This document shows positions 10,068-21,779 of a stretch of DNA of 64,000 nt, in pieces. The notes below the pieces were generated by a model. It was not told where the DNA came from and searched no databases. It was given only the letters and a program-made list of their open reading frames with translations. Numbering within the stretch: the stretch's first letter is position 1; each line of letters opens with the position of its first letter. Made by a program: the position numbers and the translations under genes. The stretch is taken from assembly GCF_958450345.1 (NCBI RefSeq), contig NC_088783.1:105457302-105521301 (forward strand), in the 5' to 3' direction. This DNA is from Calliphora vicina (lineage: Eukaryota > Arthropoda > Insecta > Diptera > Calliphoridae).

Positions 10068-11345
10068 CATGCATTGTCATGGAACCAGAAAAATAGGTTA
10101 TGGGAGGCAAGATAGAGGAAGTAGCTTTGGAGTACATTCGATTTAAACTTTCCTACATTGAACATTGATAGTGACAGGAGAGAATTCTTTAGGAAGTCGA
10201 AACAATAAATTTTCTCTAGGCAATAAATGAGTTCTTGTTGAAAGAAGTGAGTTACCTATAAATTCACAAGCATCGGAAATAAGTTCTTTTACTTTAGCAG
10301 AACCTCATTCCATTGTATCGATAGTGCAGTGAAACACAACCCACTTTGCCAAATCAATAGAGTTTGATACTCCGCTTTCACCGATAAACACCTTCTCCCT
10401 ATACTTCACGTGGTTGAGAAGCAACAAAATATGATTTGGACAGCCCATTCTTGGTCGGTGGTACACATACGGTAGTATGAAGATTAAATAGAGTATAGTA
10501 TTTCCTACATCATTTAAAAAAACGAGACATTTGATCGATTCTAAGCTTGTGGACTACGCACTGCATTCTCATAGCCAGGACATCGATCGAGAAGCAAGAA
10601 AGATTAAATGAAGTAAAGTATTTAATACATCATTTAGGAAAACAGTTGAATTTATCTGTCTAAACACTGTATTCTCATGGCCAGGACATTAAAAGCTTCT
10701 TATTCCATAATATTTTTACCTCTCATGAATACAGATAAAGCAACGTTTCGCACGTTTGTGTGCCAAAATACAGGACAGAGCCATGTAAGCTTTGAAATTA
10801 AATCCATTGGCATGTCCCGATTTAGATATCAATATTCAGATTATGAGAATCGTTAGGTTCCCAGGTAGTCGCGAAGTGAAGACAGAAAAGAAGAGCAGCT
10901 CTCGTGGATCCAGGCATTAGGTCCCTTTGAGTTACCTGAATGTATAAAGATAGAAATAAAAAGAGAAGGGACAGTCAGATGTGATGAAGAGATTGAAAAG
11001 TGAAGAAGAAGAAGTTCCGAAAAAAGAGAGGAGACGAGATTATTATTACGCACCTGTCAATTGGCGGTTATTAGGTTGTCTCTCCGTGGAGATTCCCTTG
11101 TCAGACCTGATTAGACAATTGCTATTTCTGATAAAAGCATTAATGCACTGTAACTTCATGTTCGAGAGTTCAGAAAGACTGTTTAAGGAACGATGTTCCA
11201 GAAACCTTAAGTGTAGATCTCCTAATTCCGGACAATGACGAAGAAGATGATAAATGGTTTCATCATCCTCTTCATTTTGACAACTTCTACAGAAGTCGGT
11301 CTATAATTGAATGAATATGAATGGCAAATGTTACAGTCATCTTTA
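10068..11345 (-). mobile_element. CR1/Jockey-like LINE relic, copy C (interrupted)
   Basis: The minus-strand DNA matches copies A and B. The 3' end (ATAACCTATTTTTCTGGTTCC in reverse complement, ~10070-10100) equals the end of copy B at ~25050. The RT C-terminal region around 10290-10530 shows the CIDSLEHRRNV-type segment in decayed form. A short internal duplication is present: the CATTTAGGAAAAC and CTCATGGCCAGGACAT phrases occur twice between 10510 and 10690. Homology stops near 10815 and resumes at ~11296-11345 (ATTGAATGAATATGAATGGC, as in copy A at ~4613), so another LINE fragment sits inside it. Confidence 0.7.
10815..11296 (-). mobile_element. I/LOA-like LINE 3' fragment nested in copy C
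   Basis: On minus, the segment near 11290-11180 reads DFCRSCQNEEDDETIYHLL and a following HCPEL. This is the Cys/His tail found behind the RNase H domain of I-, LOA- and R1-type LINEs. The 3' end in the reverse complement, CTACCTGGGAACCTAAC near 10850-10870, resembles the AACCTAA-type ends of such elements and the end of the relic at ~17940. A 5'-truncated insertion into the CR1/Jockey-like copy explains the interruption. Confidence 0.65.
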
Positions 11346-11399
11346 AAAGAATGAATAGAATTGAAAGAATGACGTTTAAGGAGTTAATATGAAGTATAA

Positions 11400-12800
11400 T
11401 AATAATCAATTAGAAGTGTCGAAGTCAATGTCCCTTCCGATATTTAGTTGACATCCCTTTTTGATCAATTTCGATTATTGAATATAAAATTGAAGTATTC
11501 AGAATCAGAAAATGATGACTTGAAATGTTTGCCAGACAATAAATCGATAAAATTAAACTCGACTATCTCTATAGTTTTGTAGCGAAGTTTCTCAAAAATC
11601 TAGGATATCTAAGCGAGAGGAAGGGGAATGTATGCATTAGGAACATTATGAAGATGTTTGGGATCCTAATTAGATCAGACTGAAAGTGGGGATATCACAG
11701 ATCTGTCAGTAGCACGCACTCCAAGGACATGCTACTAGTATCACGTACTCCAGGAAATTCTTATCAAAAAGCTTCAACTTCTTAAGTTCGGAAAGTACTA
11801 AATAAATGGAGAGCCATTAAATCTGATATTAAACTCGACTTTCTTCATAGTCGTGTAGCGAAGTTTCTCGAAAATCTAGGATATCTAAGCGAGGGGAAGG
11901 GGAATGTATGCATTAAGATTTCCACGTCGTGGAGGAACATTATAAAGATTTTTGGGATCCTCATTACATCAGACTGAATACAACGGAAAGAGGAGATACC
12001 ACAGATCTGTTAGTAGCACGCACTCCAAGGACATTCTACTAGTGTCACGCACTCCAGGAACTTTTTATCAAAAAGTTTCAACTTTTTAAGTTCGGAAAAT
12101 ACGAAATCTTAAGTTCGTACGATACGAAATCAATGGAGAGCATTTAATCCTGATATTAAACTCGACTTTCTTCATAGTCGTGTAGCGAAGTTTCTCGGAA
12201 ATCTAGGATATCTCATTAGATCAGACTGAATACAACGGAAAGAGGAGATACCAAAGATCTGTCCGCACTCCATGACCTTCTTATCATAAAGTTTCAAATA
12301 CTTAAGTTGGGACAATAGGAATTCTTAAGTTTGGACAATACGAAATCAATGGAGAGCCCTCAATGCTGAACCTTTGTGTATTCTCAAATGCTTGCAAAAG
12401 AAGAGAATATTGGTGTCTACATCGTTGAGTTTGGGATAAAGATGTATTTTAGATTCCGAAACGAATATAATGTTCTTGTGGTCAAAAGTGTATTAGTTAA
12501 GGTAGCAGGCTTTAATTAGATCCATCAAGTCTTGTAATCAAGTTAACCGAAAATCTGGGAAATCTAAACTGGGAGAGCTGGGAGAGTTATGCTTCAACTT
12601 TTCCACGTCCTGTAGTAGTACTCCTACAAGAATATGGAATTCTCATTAGCTGTCTGAATATTGCTCTTAGCCAGGAAACTATCATTAAAAGGTTGTCAGA
12701 CTGAATATAACTGTAGAATGGTTATACAGATCTATCAGTATCAAGCACTACAAGAATTTATTCTCAACTGGCTTCAACCTCACAAGTTCGGACAATACTG
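11400..12800 (+). repeat. complex tandem repeat, unit about 276-327 bp
   Basis: The block AAACTCGACT..GTAGCGAAGTTTCTC..ATCTAGGATATCTAAGCGAG recurs at 11555, 11831 and 12158, with a more decayed version near 12540. Each is followed by GATCAGACTGAATACAACGG, CACGCACTCCAGGAACTT and TTTCAACTTCTTAAGTTCGG. Units share the TTCAACTT..AAGTTCGGACAAT..TCCTTCAATCC..CAAATGCTTCCGAAAG order with the next array, so both seem derived from one ancestral unit. No coding potential. Confidence 0.75.
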
Positions 12801-12850
12801 AATCAAGTTTCTCTCTCTCTCCTTCAATCCTAAACCTTTTTATAAACACA

Positions 12851-14420
12851 AATGCTTCCGAAAGGAGAGAAATCAGGAGTTAGCATCGCTACAGGGGCAA
12901 AATATGTCTTATGAACTCCCAACTGATGATAGTCTTTTTTTCTATTCACAAATGCTTCCGAAAGGAGAGAGTGAGTTGGTGCAGGAGTTTACATTGTTAC
13001 AGGGGGAAAGGATATCTTATAAACTCCCTAATGAAAATGAACTGGTTAAGGAGTTTCTGGATAATTTTTTTCCGTTCCAAGTCTTATTCTCAACAGGTTT
13101 CAACTTCACAAGTTCGGACAATGCGGAATCTCTTTCCTTCCATTCTAAACCATTTTATATTCACAAATGCTTCCGAAAGGGGAAAGTGAGTTTGTGCATT
13201 AGTTTACATCGTTACAGTGTCTAATGAACTCCGAAAAGAAAATGAACTGGTTAAAGAGTTTCAGGAAAATTTTGTTCCGTTCCAAGACTTTATTTTCAAC
13301 AGTTTTCAACCTCACAAGTTCGGATAATACGGTATCAAGTCTCTCTCTCCTTCAATTCTAAACTTTTTTATAAACACAAATGCTTCCGAAAGGAGAGAGT
13401 GAGTTGGTGCAGGAGTTTACATCGTTACAGGTGGAAAGGATGTCTTGTGAACTGGTTAAGGAGTTTCCCGAATTTTTTTTCCGTTCCAAGAGTTTATTCT
13501 CAACAGGTTTCAACTTCACAAGTTCGGACAATGCGGAATCAAGTCTCTCTCCCCTTCAATTCTAAACTTTTTTATATTCACAAATGCTTCCGAAGGAAGA
13601 GAGTGAGTTGGCGCAGGAGTTTAAATCGTTACAGGGGGAAAGGATATATTTTGAACTCCCAATTAAATATAAACTGGTTAAAGAATTTCGGTATAATTTT
13701 TTTCGGTTCCAAGTCTTTATTCTCAACAGGTTTCAACTTCACAAGTTCGGACAATGCGGAATCAAGTCTCTCTCCTTCAATTCTAAACCTTTTTATATTC
13801 ACAAGTGCTTCCTAAGGGAGAGAGAGAGTTGGTGCAGGTGTTTACATTGTTACAGGGGGAAAAATGTCTAATGAACTCCCTAATGAAAATGAACTGGTTA
13901 AGGAGTTTCAGGAAAATTTGTTTTCGTTCCAAGACTTTATTGTCAACAGGTTTCAGACTCACAAGTTCGGACAATACGGAATCAAGTCTCTATCTCTCCT
14001 TCAATCCTCCTTCAAAACCATCCAAATGCTTCCGAAAGGAGAGAGTTTTTTGGTACAGGAGTTTACATCGTTACAGGGGGAAAATATGTATTATGAACTC
14101 CCAAATGAATATAGTCTTGTTCTAGTCAAAAGCGGAGGATAATTTTCAAAGGATACTTTTTTTCATTAAGATGTTTAAGATGTTTTCATCATCAAGTCTT
14201 GTCAGTATCACGCACTCCCGGTCCTTCTTCTCAAAAACTTTCAAATTTTCAAGTTTGGACAATATGGAATTTATGGTTGTTCTCCTTCAATCTTAAAGCT
14301 ATATGTATTTCCAAATGCATCCAAAAGAATAGAAAAAGTTGGTGGTGATGTCTAGATAATGGAATTAGGAATAAAGATGTTTTTTGGACTTCCGAAAGCA
14401 TGCAGTCTTCTTCAGGTAAA
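12851..14420 (+). repeat. tandem repeat, unit about 204-222 bp
   Basis: AATGCTTCCGAAAGGAGAGA recurs at 12851, 12951, 13166, 13379, 13583, 13803 and 14025, with a decayed version near 14308. Spacings are 100, 215, 213, 204, 220 and 222 bp. Each unit then reads TTGGTGCAGGAGTTTACATC, GTTACAGGGGGAAA, ATGAACTGGTTAAGGAGTTT, TTCAACTTCACAAGTTCGGA and CTCTCTCCTTCAATTCTAAA. Several overlapping ORFs up to 138 residues run through the array in different frames. Because unit lengths are not all multiples of three, no frame is conserved and the ORFs are best treated as satellite artefacts. Confidence 0.85.
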
Positions 14421-16340
14421 TATTGGAAGAGAGACGTATGGTCTTAACAATTTGATAAACAACGAAGTTCAGTTGTTTTCAGCAAACTCAAAAGCTTTAT
14501 AATGTATTGTTACTGATAACAATGCTAAAATGTTGATCTTGACACATCAATTTCAGATTAGGTAATTCAAATGCCTATGATAAGAATTATCTGGTAAGAA
14601 ACACTTTCTCTTCTTTCTCCAGTTCTCGACAGCTGCAAATATAGTCTCTGAAAACAAGTTTGATCCTACGTGCACATTTACGGATCGTACAATGATCAGT
14701 ACAAAAATCGAACTGTCTCCGAATAGGATTCATAAGTGGTAAGGAGAAGCTCTTATTGGATTCGATAAACTTATTTCTCGCAACCTTAGACTTATAGCAT
14801 TTGCATCATATATTTTCAGCTCTTTGAAGATACTGTCTACATTTAACTGTTCCCAGGCACAAAGTCAAGGCATTCGATTATGGAAAGCATAGCCTGCTAA
14901 GGCTGAAAATATTTTAAAACATCTAATACCTTTCAAACTCTGTCAAAAGCTTTTATTCTCATTTCAGTTTTTTGAAAATATTAATGTGTTTGCTTAGATG
15001 TCTTGTTTATCTCCTCAATAAAACTGGGCTAAAAAAGGGGAGGCGAAAAACAAATTCCACAAAACATTTAAGGCTTTACCGGCTTTTGGTACTACCACCC
15101 ACTTATTGCTTGGCATTTCTTTCTTTCTGCAAATCATGATTAAATTTCGTTTTCCTTTTTCTTTGCCATCTTTTAAATAAACAACCTAGATGTTGTGTGT
15201 TATATCCTTGTGGTAAATATATGCTTTTTGGGTTTCTAGGAAATCCTATATTTCTATAGCAAATGTTGTGATGCGTATTTATTTAATAGCACCTATATTT
15301 TCCCCAATTTTGTCTGCTGAAATGGAGGCGAAAAAAAACAAAATTAATGGCATTTGACTAACAAGTTCATTGAACTCTTTATTTTTTTTTGTTTTGGAAT
15401 ATTTTAATGTAACATTTTTCTGACTAATGACTATTTTTCTATTTTTTCGTGGGCCTTTATTTTCCGGCTGCTTTTATGTTTGGTGTGTTTTGCAAAAGGG
15501 CGTTGAATTGGTTAGTGCCACGTGTAGCAATTGCGTCATTTTGCTGTTAAAATATCTGCTTGAGATGAGCTACTTTTTAGTTTTGTTTTAAAGTTATTAA
15601 TTGTAATGTTTTGAAAGTTTGTTTCACGTAATTAATATTTTATGAGAGTTTCAAAAGTGTTTTTGATCATCTAAATAATTTGCATAAATTAGCGGTTTGT
15701 TATATGCAAAGGAATTGGAAAGAATTGTTATTAATGTTGTGGCACATGGCAGACCATAGGGACTTGATGGATTTCTTAGGGATTAAGTGAAATATGTTGT
15801 GTTTTTAATTAGAATATTTAGAGCTATTTAAGGATCAGTTAATGGGAAATTTAATGGGGTTCCATTATGTCATATGAAAGCTTAGATGGTGTAGATTCCG
15901 AAAATATATGAACTGACCCTGTTCAGTTGTTTTTTATTACAAAAGATCCTGTAATTGTTTGAAATTTATCAATAAACCACATACGAGTAATCTTGTTCTT
16001 AAAACTTCCAAACATCAAGGAATACAGTAAAACAGCTCAATGTTCTGAAAAAGTTAAAGAGTCTATGTAGATCCTGAAATTGTGAAAATTGGTCCTCAGT
16101 GATTAATTTTGGATGTTTAATAAATGACTATATCCTTTTAGGGACAACTCTTCTTAATATCTTCCTTGATTATGTTCAGTTATTTCCCAGTGGAGATTCT
16201 TCGGGAAGTTGAAATTTATGAAAAAAGAACCAACGGATATAAAAACCAGCCATACCAGTCCTTACGGAATCTGTCCTTTGGTTGAAGAGCAGATGTAAAT
16301 TATAAGATCCCTTCTTCAGTCGTCTTTGCGGCCACAACCT
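14421..16340. other. non-coding DNA, no recognised element
   Basis: Mixed AT-rich sequence without transposon motifs or convincing ORFs. An IR-1 palindrome is noted at 15364. Parts of 14450-14950 could be further decayed repeat units but I could not align them. Confidence 0.5.
15364..15376. promoter_or_regulatory. IR-1 nuclear-receptor-type palindrome
   Basis: AGTTCATTGAACT, identical to the box at 8477 and also followed by CT. Ecdysone-receptor-like geometry; function unproven. Confidence 0.25.
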
Positions 16341-16649
16341 AATTCAGTGACCCTAGGTGAAAGGCAGCTACTTGTCTAAACTCTTGAATAACATAACATC
16401 CTCCACCATCCGTACTCTATGCTAAGGAGAGATAGGATGTTGACATCTGGTTCTGTTAGTCTGAAAGACGGCAAATTTTCCAAATCCAAGATGTTTCTGT
16501 ATCATATCCTTATGAAAGAAAGTTGTCCTCCATTAATCGCTAAGTATGCTAGAGTCTCCTATTTCAGCAGATTTTTTTTTGGTACTAGGGTAACCAAATC
16601 CTACAATTAGTACAGGTTTCTGTCAAGGAAAGGATAGAATTTACTTGGA

Positions 16650-17965
16650 CGACTCTGACGTCAACCTCAATGGTTCTAAAGGACTAAGACTTTATTAGGA
16701 GATGAGAAATACAAAAAAGGAGGAATAAGACAAACATAAGCCGGAGGGCCATGAACCAGCAAATGATGACTCGAGACTGAGAGACCCGATTAAAACGGAA
16801 TACGATGAAAGAAAGAAGTTGGAGGATTGTTGTATGAGAAAGGCCTTCTGTGATTTTTACATTTGTAGGAAGGTCTATGGGAAAAGAAGTGTAAGCAAAC
16901 CGTATTGTACACTGAGTGTACACAGAGGTCATTAGAGCTATGCTGCACTTGTGTGGTGGATAATGGTAGAGACTAGGAATTTTGTTTCAGAGATTTGCTC
17001 TAATGTTCTTCATCTTAGATAGTCCAGATAATGTAGGAATTCCAGATTAGCCGAGATTGATATCTAAGTATATGGACTTGCAGCAATTAAGGCTCTTAGG
17101 TCCAACTTCTGCTCTTCAGGCGGAAATTACTGCCATAAAACGTGCATCCAACTGACTAAGATATTACCGAATATCTAGAAATATATGTATATATAGCGGA
17201 TATCTTCACAACATCTAGGTTAACCGAGGAATGCCGGGTATCCTTAAATGAGATAGCAAGACAATCTAGGATAACGCTTGGGTCCATGGATACGATGGAA
17301 ATAAGGGTAATTTTATAGCAGACGAATGGGCCAAAAGGGGGGCCATGTTGACTGAGGAGACGGGTGATCCCTTTTCTGGTATTTCCCTTGCTAAATGTAA
17401 GATATGAGACTGCACAGAACTGGTGGACTATTATTATTATTAGTGAGGCTCTACGCACTGCGACCCAGCCTTTTGTGCAGCCTTAAATTTTTCATCCTAA
17501 CAGATTTAGGCTACGTATAAAGCCAAGTATTCTATTGGGTGAGAGATCAATTATGTCCCCCGGGGCCATTAAGGCCCTTCCGAGCCATTTTGTTCTGCAT
17601 ATTGCCATATTGGTGGACTATAATTGCAACACAAGCTAGTAGAATGACCCTACGGTTTAACGATTACTGTAGAAGTTGTTAAAACAAAGAAGATGAGGAG
17701 ACTGTGTACCATCTATCTGACAAACTTGAGGGAACGTATTCTTGGAAACCACTTCCTCTCGTGTTAAGATAAGTTATCAAGGATGAATCTGAGATATATC
17801 CATTCCTTCTTCTGAGAATCTGGTTGGTTGATCTTGGAAACAACGGATGTAGTAAAAATATTCAGCTGTTTACTTCTTGGGTATCACAATGGTATCAGTT
17901 TTGAGTGGACCCAAGTGAACTGCTTGATGAGTGGCTGCCCATGGAACCTAAACTAACCTAACTCC
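16650..17965 (+). mobile_element. I/LOA-like LINE relic, RNase H end
   Basis: A decayed RNase H domain and Cys-rich tail. LQAEITAIKRAS (~17120) precedes a NECRVSLNEIARQSRIT-like stretch (~17225-17275, with stops). Then come NFIADEWAKRGA (~17310-17345), equivalent to the GNExADELA motif, and a YCRSC..KEDEETVYHL zinc-knuckle-like tail (~17660-17720). The 3' end shows TGGAACCTAAACTAACCTAA (~17940). The same family is found at 49.3-50.5 kb and, as a 3' scrap, at 10.8-11.3 kb. The start is approximate; 16400-16650 may hold more decayed sequence of the same element. Confidence 0.7.
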
Positions 17966-18360
17966 ATTAATTCGAAATGTCTATTGGATTGTATACATTC
18001 CCAAATCCAGCTTGTACATGTCGAGCTGAGATGGATCCTGCAACATGAAGGCATCAGTGGAAATGAGAATACTGACGAATTAGCAATAAAGGGGTCGTCC
18101 TTAAAAAAGAATCAGTGGAGCGTAGCGATATTCGTAACCATTTGGTTGAGATATCAAGTATGATCGAAGAATGGACATTGAGAGAGTCGGTTCAGTGGTG
18201 GCTTAGCAATGTCATTTTTATAGTATCCAGAATTTTTTGGCACAGGAAAAGAACTAGATTCTTTTGGCTCTTAGACAGACTCGATCAGACTTCTGGTATA
18301 CTAAATGGGTACTGTATGATTGGATGTATGTTTCCACGCATGGGTTACTCACTTACTTAA
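17965..18360 (+). mobile_element. LINE RNase H fragment, second type
   Basis: The plus strand reads QLVHVELRWILQHEGISGN followed by ENTDELAIKGSS (~18010-18095), the distal RNase H motif (HxGxxGNExADELA) of a LINE. A short ORF with FFWHRKRTRFFWLLDRLDQ lies at ~18230. The DNA is clearly related to 42440-42770, where CTATTAGATTGTATACATTC and TTTGGCCCTTGGTAGGATTTC correspond to 17980 and 18260-18290. Non-functional fragment. Confidence 0.6.
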
Positions 18361-18404
18361 TACTGCAAGGAATTGTTTGGGAAAATAGGAGGATGAATCG
18401 CTAA

Positions 18405-18487
18405 ATCTGGATGCTCCAGATTGTTCAGACTACGCGAATGTCAATCTACATCTGGGTGCCCCAGATTGTCCAGACTACGCGAACGTT
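18405..18487. repeat. 45-bp tandem duplication
   Basis: ATCTGGATGCTCCAGATTGT at 18405 and ATCTGGGTGCCCCAGATTGT at 18450 begin two ~45-bp units that both continue with CAGACTACGCGAA. Each unit begins with a small hairpin (CTGG..CCAG). It directly precedes the SINE tail. Confidence 0.7.
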
Positions 18488-18600
18488 AATTTGAGGGTTG
18501 CGGGTTCGATTCCCGCCAGAGACTCTGGGTGTATCTGCAGACAAGCAAAACGCTTCACAGTTAGTGTTTGTTTTTCAAAAAAAATTTCAAGGGCGCAGAC
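18487..18600 (+). mobile_element. tRNA-related SINE fragment
   Basis: GGTTGCGGGTTCGATTCCCG forms a perfect tRNA T-arm with the RNA polymerase III B-box GGTTCGATTCC. It is followed by CCAGAGACTCTGGGTGTATC, CTGCAGACAAGC and a TTTGTTTTTCAAAAAAAA tail. The same tail follows the B-box at 42,300 (plus) and, inverted, at 26,510-26,600. No proper A-box or full cloverleaf is seen, so this is not a working tRNA gene. Confidence 0.6.
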
Positions 18601-19044
18601 TAAGATATCATGATCTGGATTGCATCTATTCTGATTCGTTAAGAGTACTGTATGGTTTTCATGGGAGCCGAATGAAAATTGGCTAAAAAATCATACGAGT
18701 TTATTGGATAATTTGGAAAGACCTAAATTGGGTTGTAATATATCCAATGAAAGCTTGGAAAATAAAAAGCCTTTAGTCAGCAATATTTCAAGAACCTACT
18801 ACAAGGTTTACAATTTAGGATAAATGTGACATGATTGGGTTAAAACTGAAAAGCATGTCTATTAGATAGATATACAGATAGATTTGAAGGAGTGTGTACA
18901 ATAAGCAGTACCCCTCCACTCGGAGACCCATTGGATCCATTCTGATACCCTTTACAAATAGATGTAAACTAGATGTGGAGTGAAGAGAAGAAATGAAAAG
19001 AAAGAAATCAGATGATATGAAGAGAAATAAAGTGAAAACCCAGT
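18601..19044. other. non-coding DNA
   Basis: No recognisable gene or element. A short stretch around 18600-18620 resembles 42790-42820 (AAGATATCA.GATCTGGAT), so it may be part of the same SINE/LINE neighbourhood. Confidence 0.4.
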
Positions 19045-20530
19045 CCAAAAGTGACTGGAATTAAGAATAGACTAAGATCCTGTTACCCAAAATAGCCAGC
19101 CTATTCCCCTGATAAAACCTAATAGATTACCTAGATCTTATCTAGCTATAACCCCCAGTTCATCATGGAATATTTCCCCTAGCCATTTTTGCTTGAGACA
19201 TAGGACAGTTAGTTACACACCAGGCGCGGATCCAGAGGGGGTGAAATAGGAAATTCCCCCCCCCCAAAATCGAAAAGTTTTCATATAAAAAAAATGAGCA
19301 ATGACCGGTTATCACTCCTACTAAAGACCTGAGACTTTCCTTATCCAACCCAATAAGTATTAAAGATTCTGGGACTCTACGAACCAATGCTGGTGTAGTA
19401 GGACGGATTGCAGGGTGTCCAGGACTATTTGGACAATGTTGGATGCAAAGGCAACTATAATACTGATTTGATTGAATGGATTGGATAAGGAACGTCTCAG
19501 GTTTATTAATAAAATCCAGATCCAAACCCAGTTCATCTGCTATCTTCCAACACAATTTGACTATTTATAGTTCTAGTAACGCTTCTAGAGCCCTCTTACA
19601 GTTCAACACAGTGCTCGAGTGCACCATAGTGCTGCCTGACTATCTACATAAATTGTCACTACCGATCCCTCTTTGACGTATGCCCTTATCAAATCCGTGG
19701 CTTTCCAGATCGTTAGGATCTCTGGCCGGAAGACACTGCTAGGATCGCTAGGATCTCTGACTGAAAGACACTCGGATGTCCTTATCTACTACATAAACTC
19801 CGGCTACAGTGCCAGATACCATCATTGACCCATCAGTGATAACTGCTCCCCCTTCAAACAGCTGTCCAGATCTGACCCACTCGTTCCTACTTGGAAACAC
19901 AATTGGGAGTTAAATACCAAAGTCTAAAGTCGTACGGCCCAAAATCCCAGTAGGAATACTAGTCTGACCAATTAGACCTACCCCGTATAAAATTTTAATG
20001 TGACCTAAGCGTGACCTTTTTGGTGTTTCCAAAGAAGACTTAAAGAATCTAAGCAAGTTCCTAGCCTTCACTCTTGCCACATAGTTCTCAATTGGCAGTA
20101 AGTTAAGGATTATATCCAATGCTGCCTGATCCAATGCAAATGAAAGCACATATCTGAACTTTCCTAAGTATCTTCCTATAACTACTTTTTCTCATGGCCT
20201 CCCACCAAATCGAGGAACCTTAAGTAGTAATGGGCCTAACAAACAATGTGTAAATACAGTTTACTAGGCCAGGTTGTAGTTCCTAATTTTTAACAATAGA
20301 ATTCCTGAATGTAGTAGGCATTGAGACCCCTTTTAAGCCTCTCCTAAATATTCTTCTTCCATGATAATTTTTTTATCAAGGAAGGTCCCCAAAAACCTTG
20401 GCTCCCTCTGATAAAGTCAGCTCAATGCCGTGTATTTTCAGCAAATTAAAACTCCCTATCCTATACTTCCTGGTAAAGAGTACTAACTCTAATTTCATTG
20501 GATTTACAGCCAGCCCATTTTTCTTGACTT
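19045..20530 (-). mobile_element. I/LOA-like LINE relic, RT end plus RNase H (minus copy)
   Basis: Reading on minus from ~20520: GLAVNPMKLELVLFTRKYRI, then GIELTLSEGAKVFG (RT C-terminal region), IYTLFVRPITT.GSSIWW, a 79-residue open stretch with ALDIILNLLPIENYVARV (20149-19910), a decayed RNase H region, and IADELGLDLDFIN (~19530). It then reads LIGLDKESLRSLVGVITGHC (~19360-19300) and the 3' tail. Stops and shifts are frequent. From about 19045 to 19720 it is nearly identical to the plus copy at 21.8-22.5 kb. A block of the element inside 19328-19501 is inverted, and a poly-C segment (~19254-19265) near GGCGCGGATCCAGAGGGG looks like a small foreign insertion. Confidence 0.8.
19328..19501. repeat. 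micro-inversion with flanking inverted repeat
   Basis: CCTGAGACTTTCCTTATCC (19328-19346) and the reverse complement GGATAAGGAACGTCTCAGG (19483-19501) bound a segment (about 19362-19470) that lies in plus orientation inside a minus-oriented LINE. The segment AGATTCTGGGACTCTACGAA..CAACTATAATACTGAT matches 22094-22196 of the plus copy in the same orientation, although all neighbouring sequence matches in reverse. The flanking piece is thus present in both orientations. Confidence 0.8.
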
Positions 20531-21775
20531 TTAGAAGTTTTGAATATTTTCAAATGTTTCTCATGAGATTTTGATATACTCTAAAGGATTTCATTACCTA
20601 TTTCCTTATATACAAATGCTTTTAAGTAAATAAGTTTTAAAGATTTTATTAAATTTATTAAATTTCCAGTAATTCAACCAATTAAAGGAAACTTTGTAGG
20701 ATTTTTGCTTCAAAAGATAGAATCTTTTAATTGAAAAAATTCTCACTAATGGAAAAATAAAGTTGTTCTTTTTAACGATTTTAATGAGGAAAAAAACAGT
20801 GTAAGAAAATTACAAAATCCTTTTTTTTGGTCTCCTTACAAAAATAACACTAATTGCATTTCAAGAAATATAAAAAAAAACGAGTTTTCTTTAAAACATA
20901 ACTAAAAATTTGCTAGATACTTTTCACAAAACTCCTAGATACATACATTATGTAAATCAGTTAATAAAGCAGCTGGCTGAACAAACAAACAAAAAAAATC
21001 GAATTTTTCTTGCTTTTTTTCCAAGTCTGACAAAAATTGAAAAACCCACCCTGTATTAATGTAGAAATAAAAGGAAATTCTAGATGAATGGCAGGGCAGC
21101 ACAGCACATGTAACTCGTAATAAACAGCGGCAAAAAACAACAATAAAAATCGACCGAAAAAAAAAGAAACGCAACTCTAAAAAGAACCTTCAAAATGTAT
21201 TTCAATGTCAAGTAACCCCCATATTTTCTTGTTAAACAAAGGAGACAACGTTCCAAGGGATTCCACAATCACACAGATAGACATGTTTGGAATTACATGT
21301 GTGTGTAAAAGATACAATTGTATTTACAAACATTTACATTGAGGGGTAGAATTTACAAGATTCTTTTATATATTTATTTGGGAAATTGTTTTTGAAAGAG
21401 TAACGACCTTAAATTCAAGAACATGAACAAGTGATAAAATAACGATGCATTTGTATAAACTCTGTTACAGATAAGTTTTAAGAAATTTAAGCACATGTTG
21501 GAAGAAAGGTGTTTTTATTTGCATTTTAGTGGAAATTTTTTGGAAATTTAAAATAATTTTATAGATAACTACCCCAATTAGAAGAAAGAAATAGTACCAT
21601 CATGTTTCTAGGTTCATTGGTGAAGCAATTACAAAAAGTACCAATCGAATAAAGAAAAAGTACCAAAAAGTCTCCCCCTAGAATTCTCACTCACTTAGGA
21701 CCATATATGTTTCTAAGTTCATTGTTATAGAAAATTCAAATAAGTACCATTAGAATATAGAAAAAGTATAGAAAA
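20531..21775. other. AT-rich non-coding DNA
   Basis: No gene or transposon motif recognised. Minus-strand short ORFs around 20935-21268 are Phe/Ser/Leu-rich low-complexity readings. The right end (21590-21775) carries AAAAAGTACCAA phrases related to the repeats at 22.5-23.4 kb. Confidence 0.5.
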
Positions 21776-21779
21776 GATG

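Noticed and set aside
12904..14142. Series of overlapping ORFs of 61-138 residues as a gene or gene family
   Set aside because: They follow the ~215-bp tandem unit in several frames at once, and unit lengths are not all multiples of three, so no protein frame is maintained.
18487..18520. tRNA gene
   Set aside because: Only the T-arm/B-box half is tRNA-like; there is no acceptor stem, D-arm or anticodon arm, and the same block recurs with a common non-tRNA tail.
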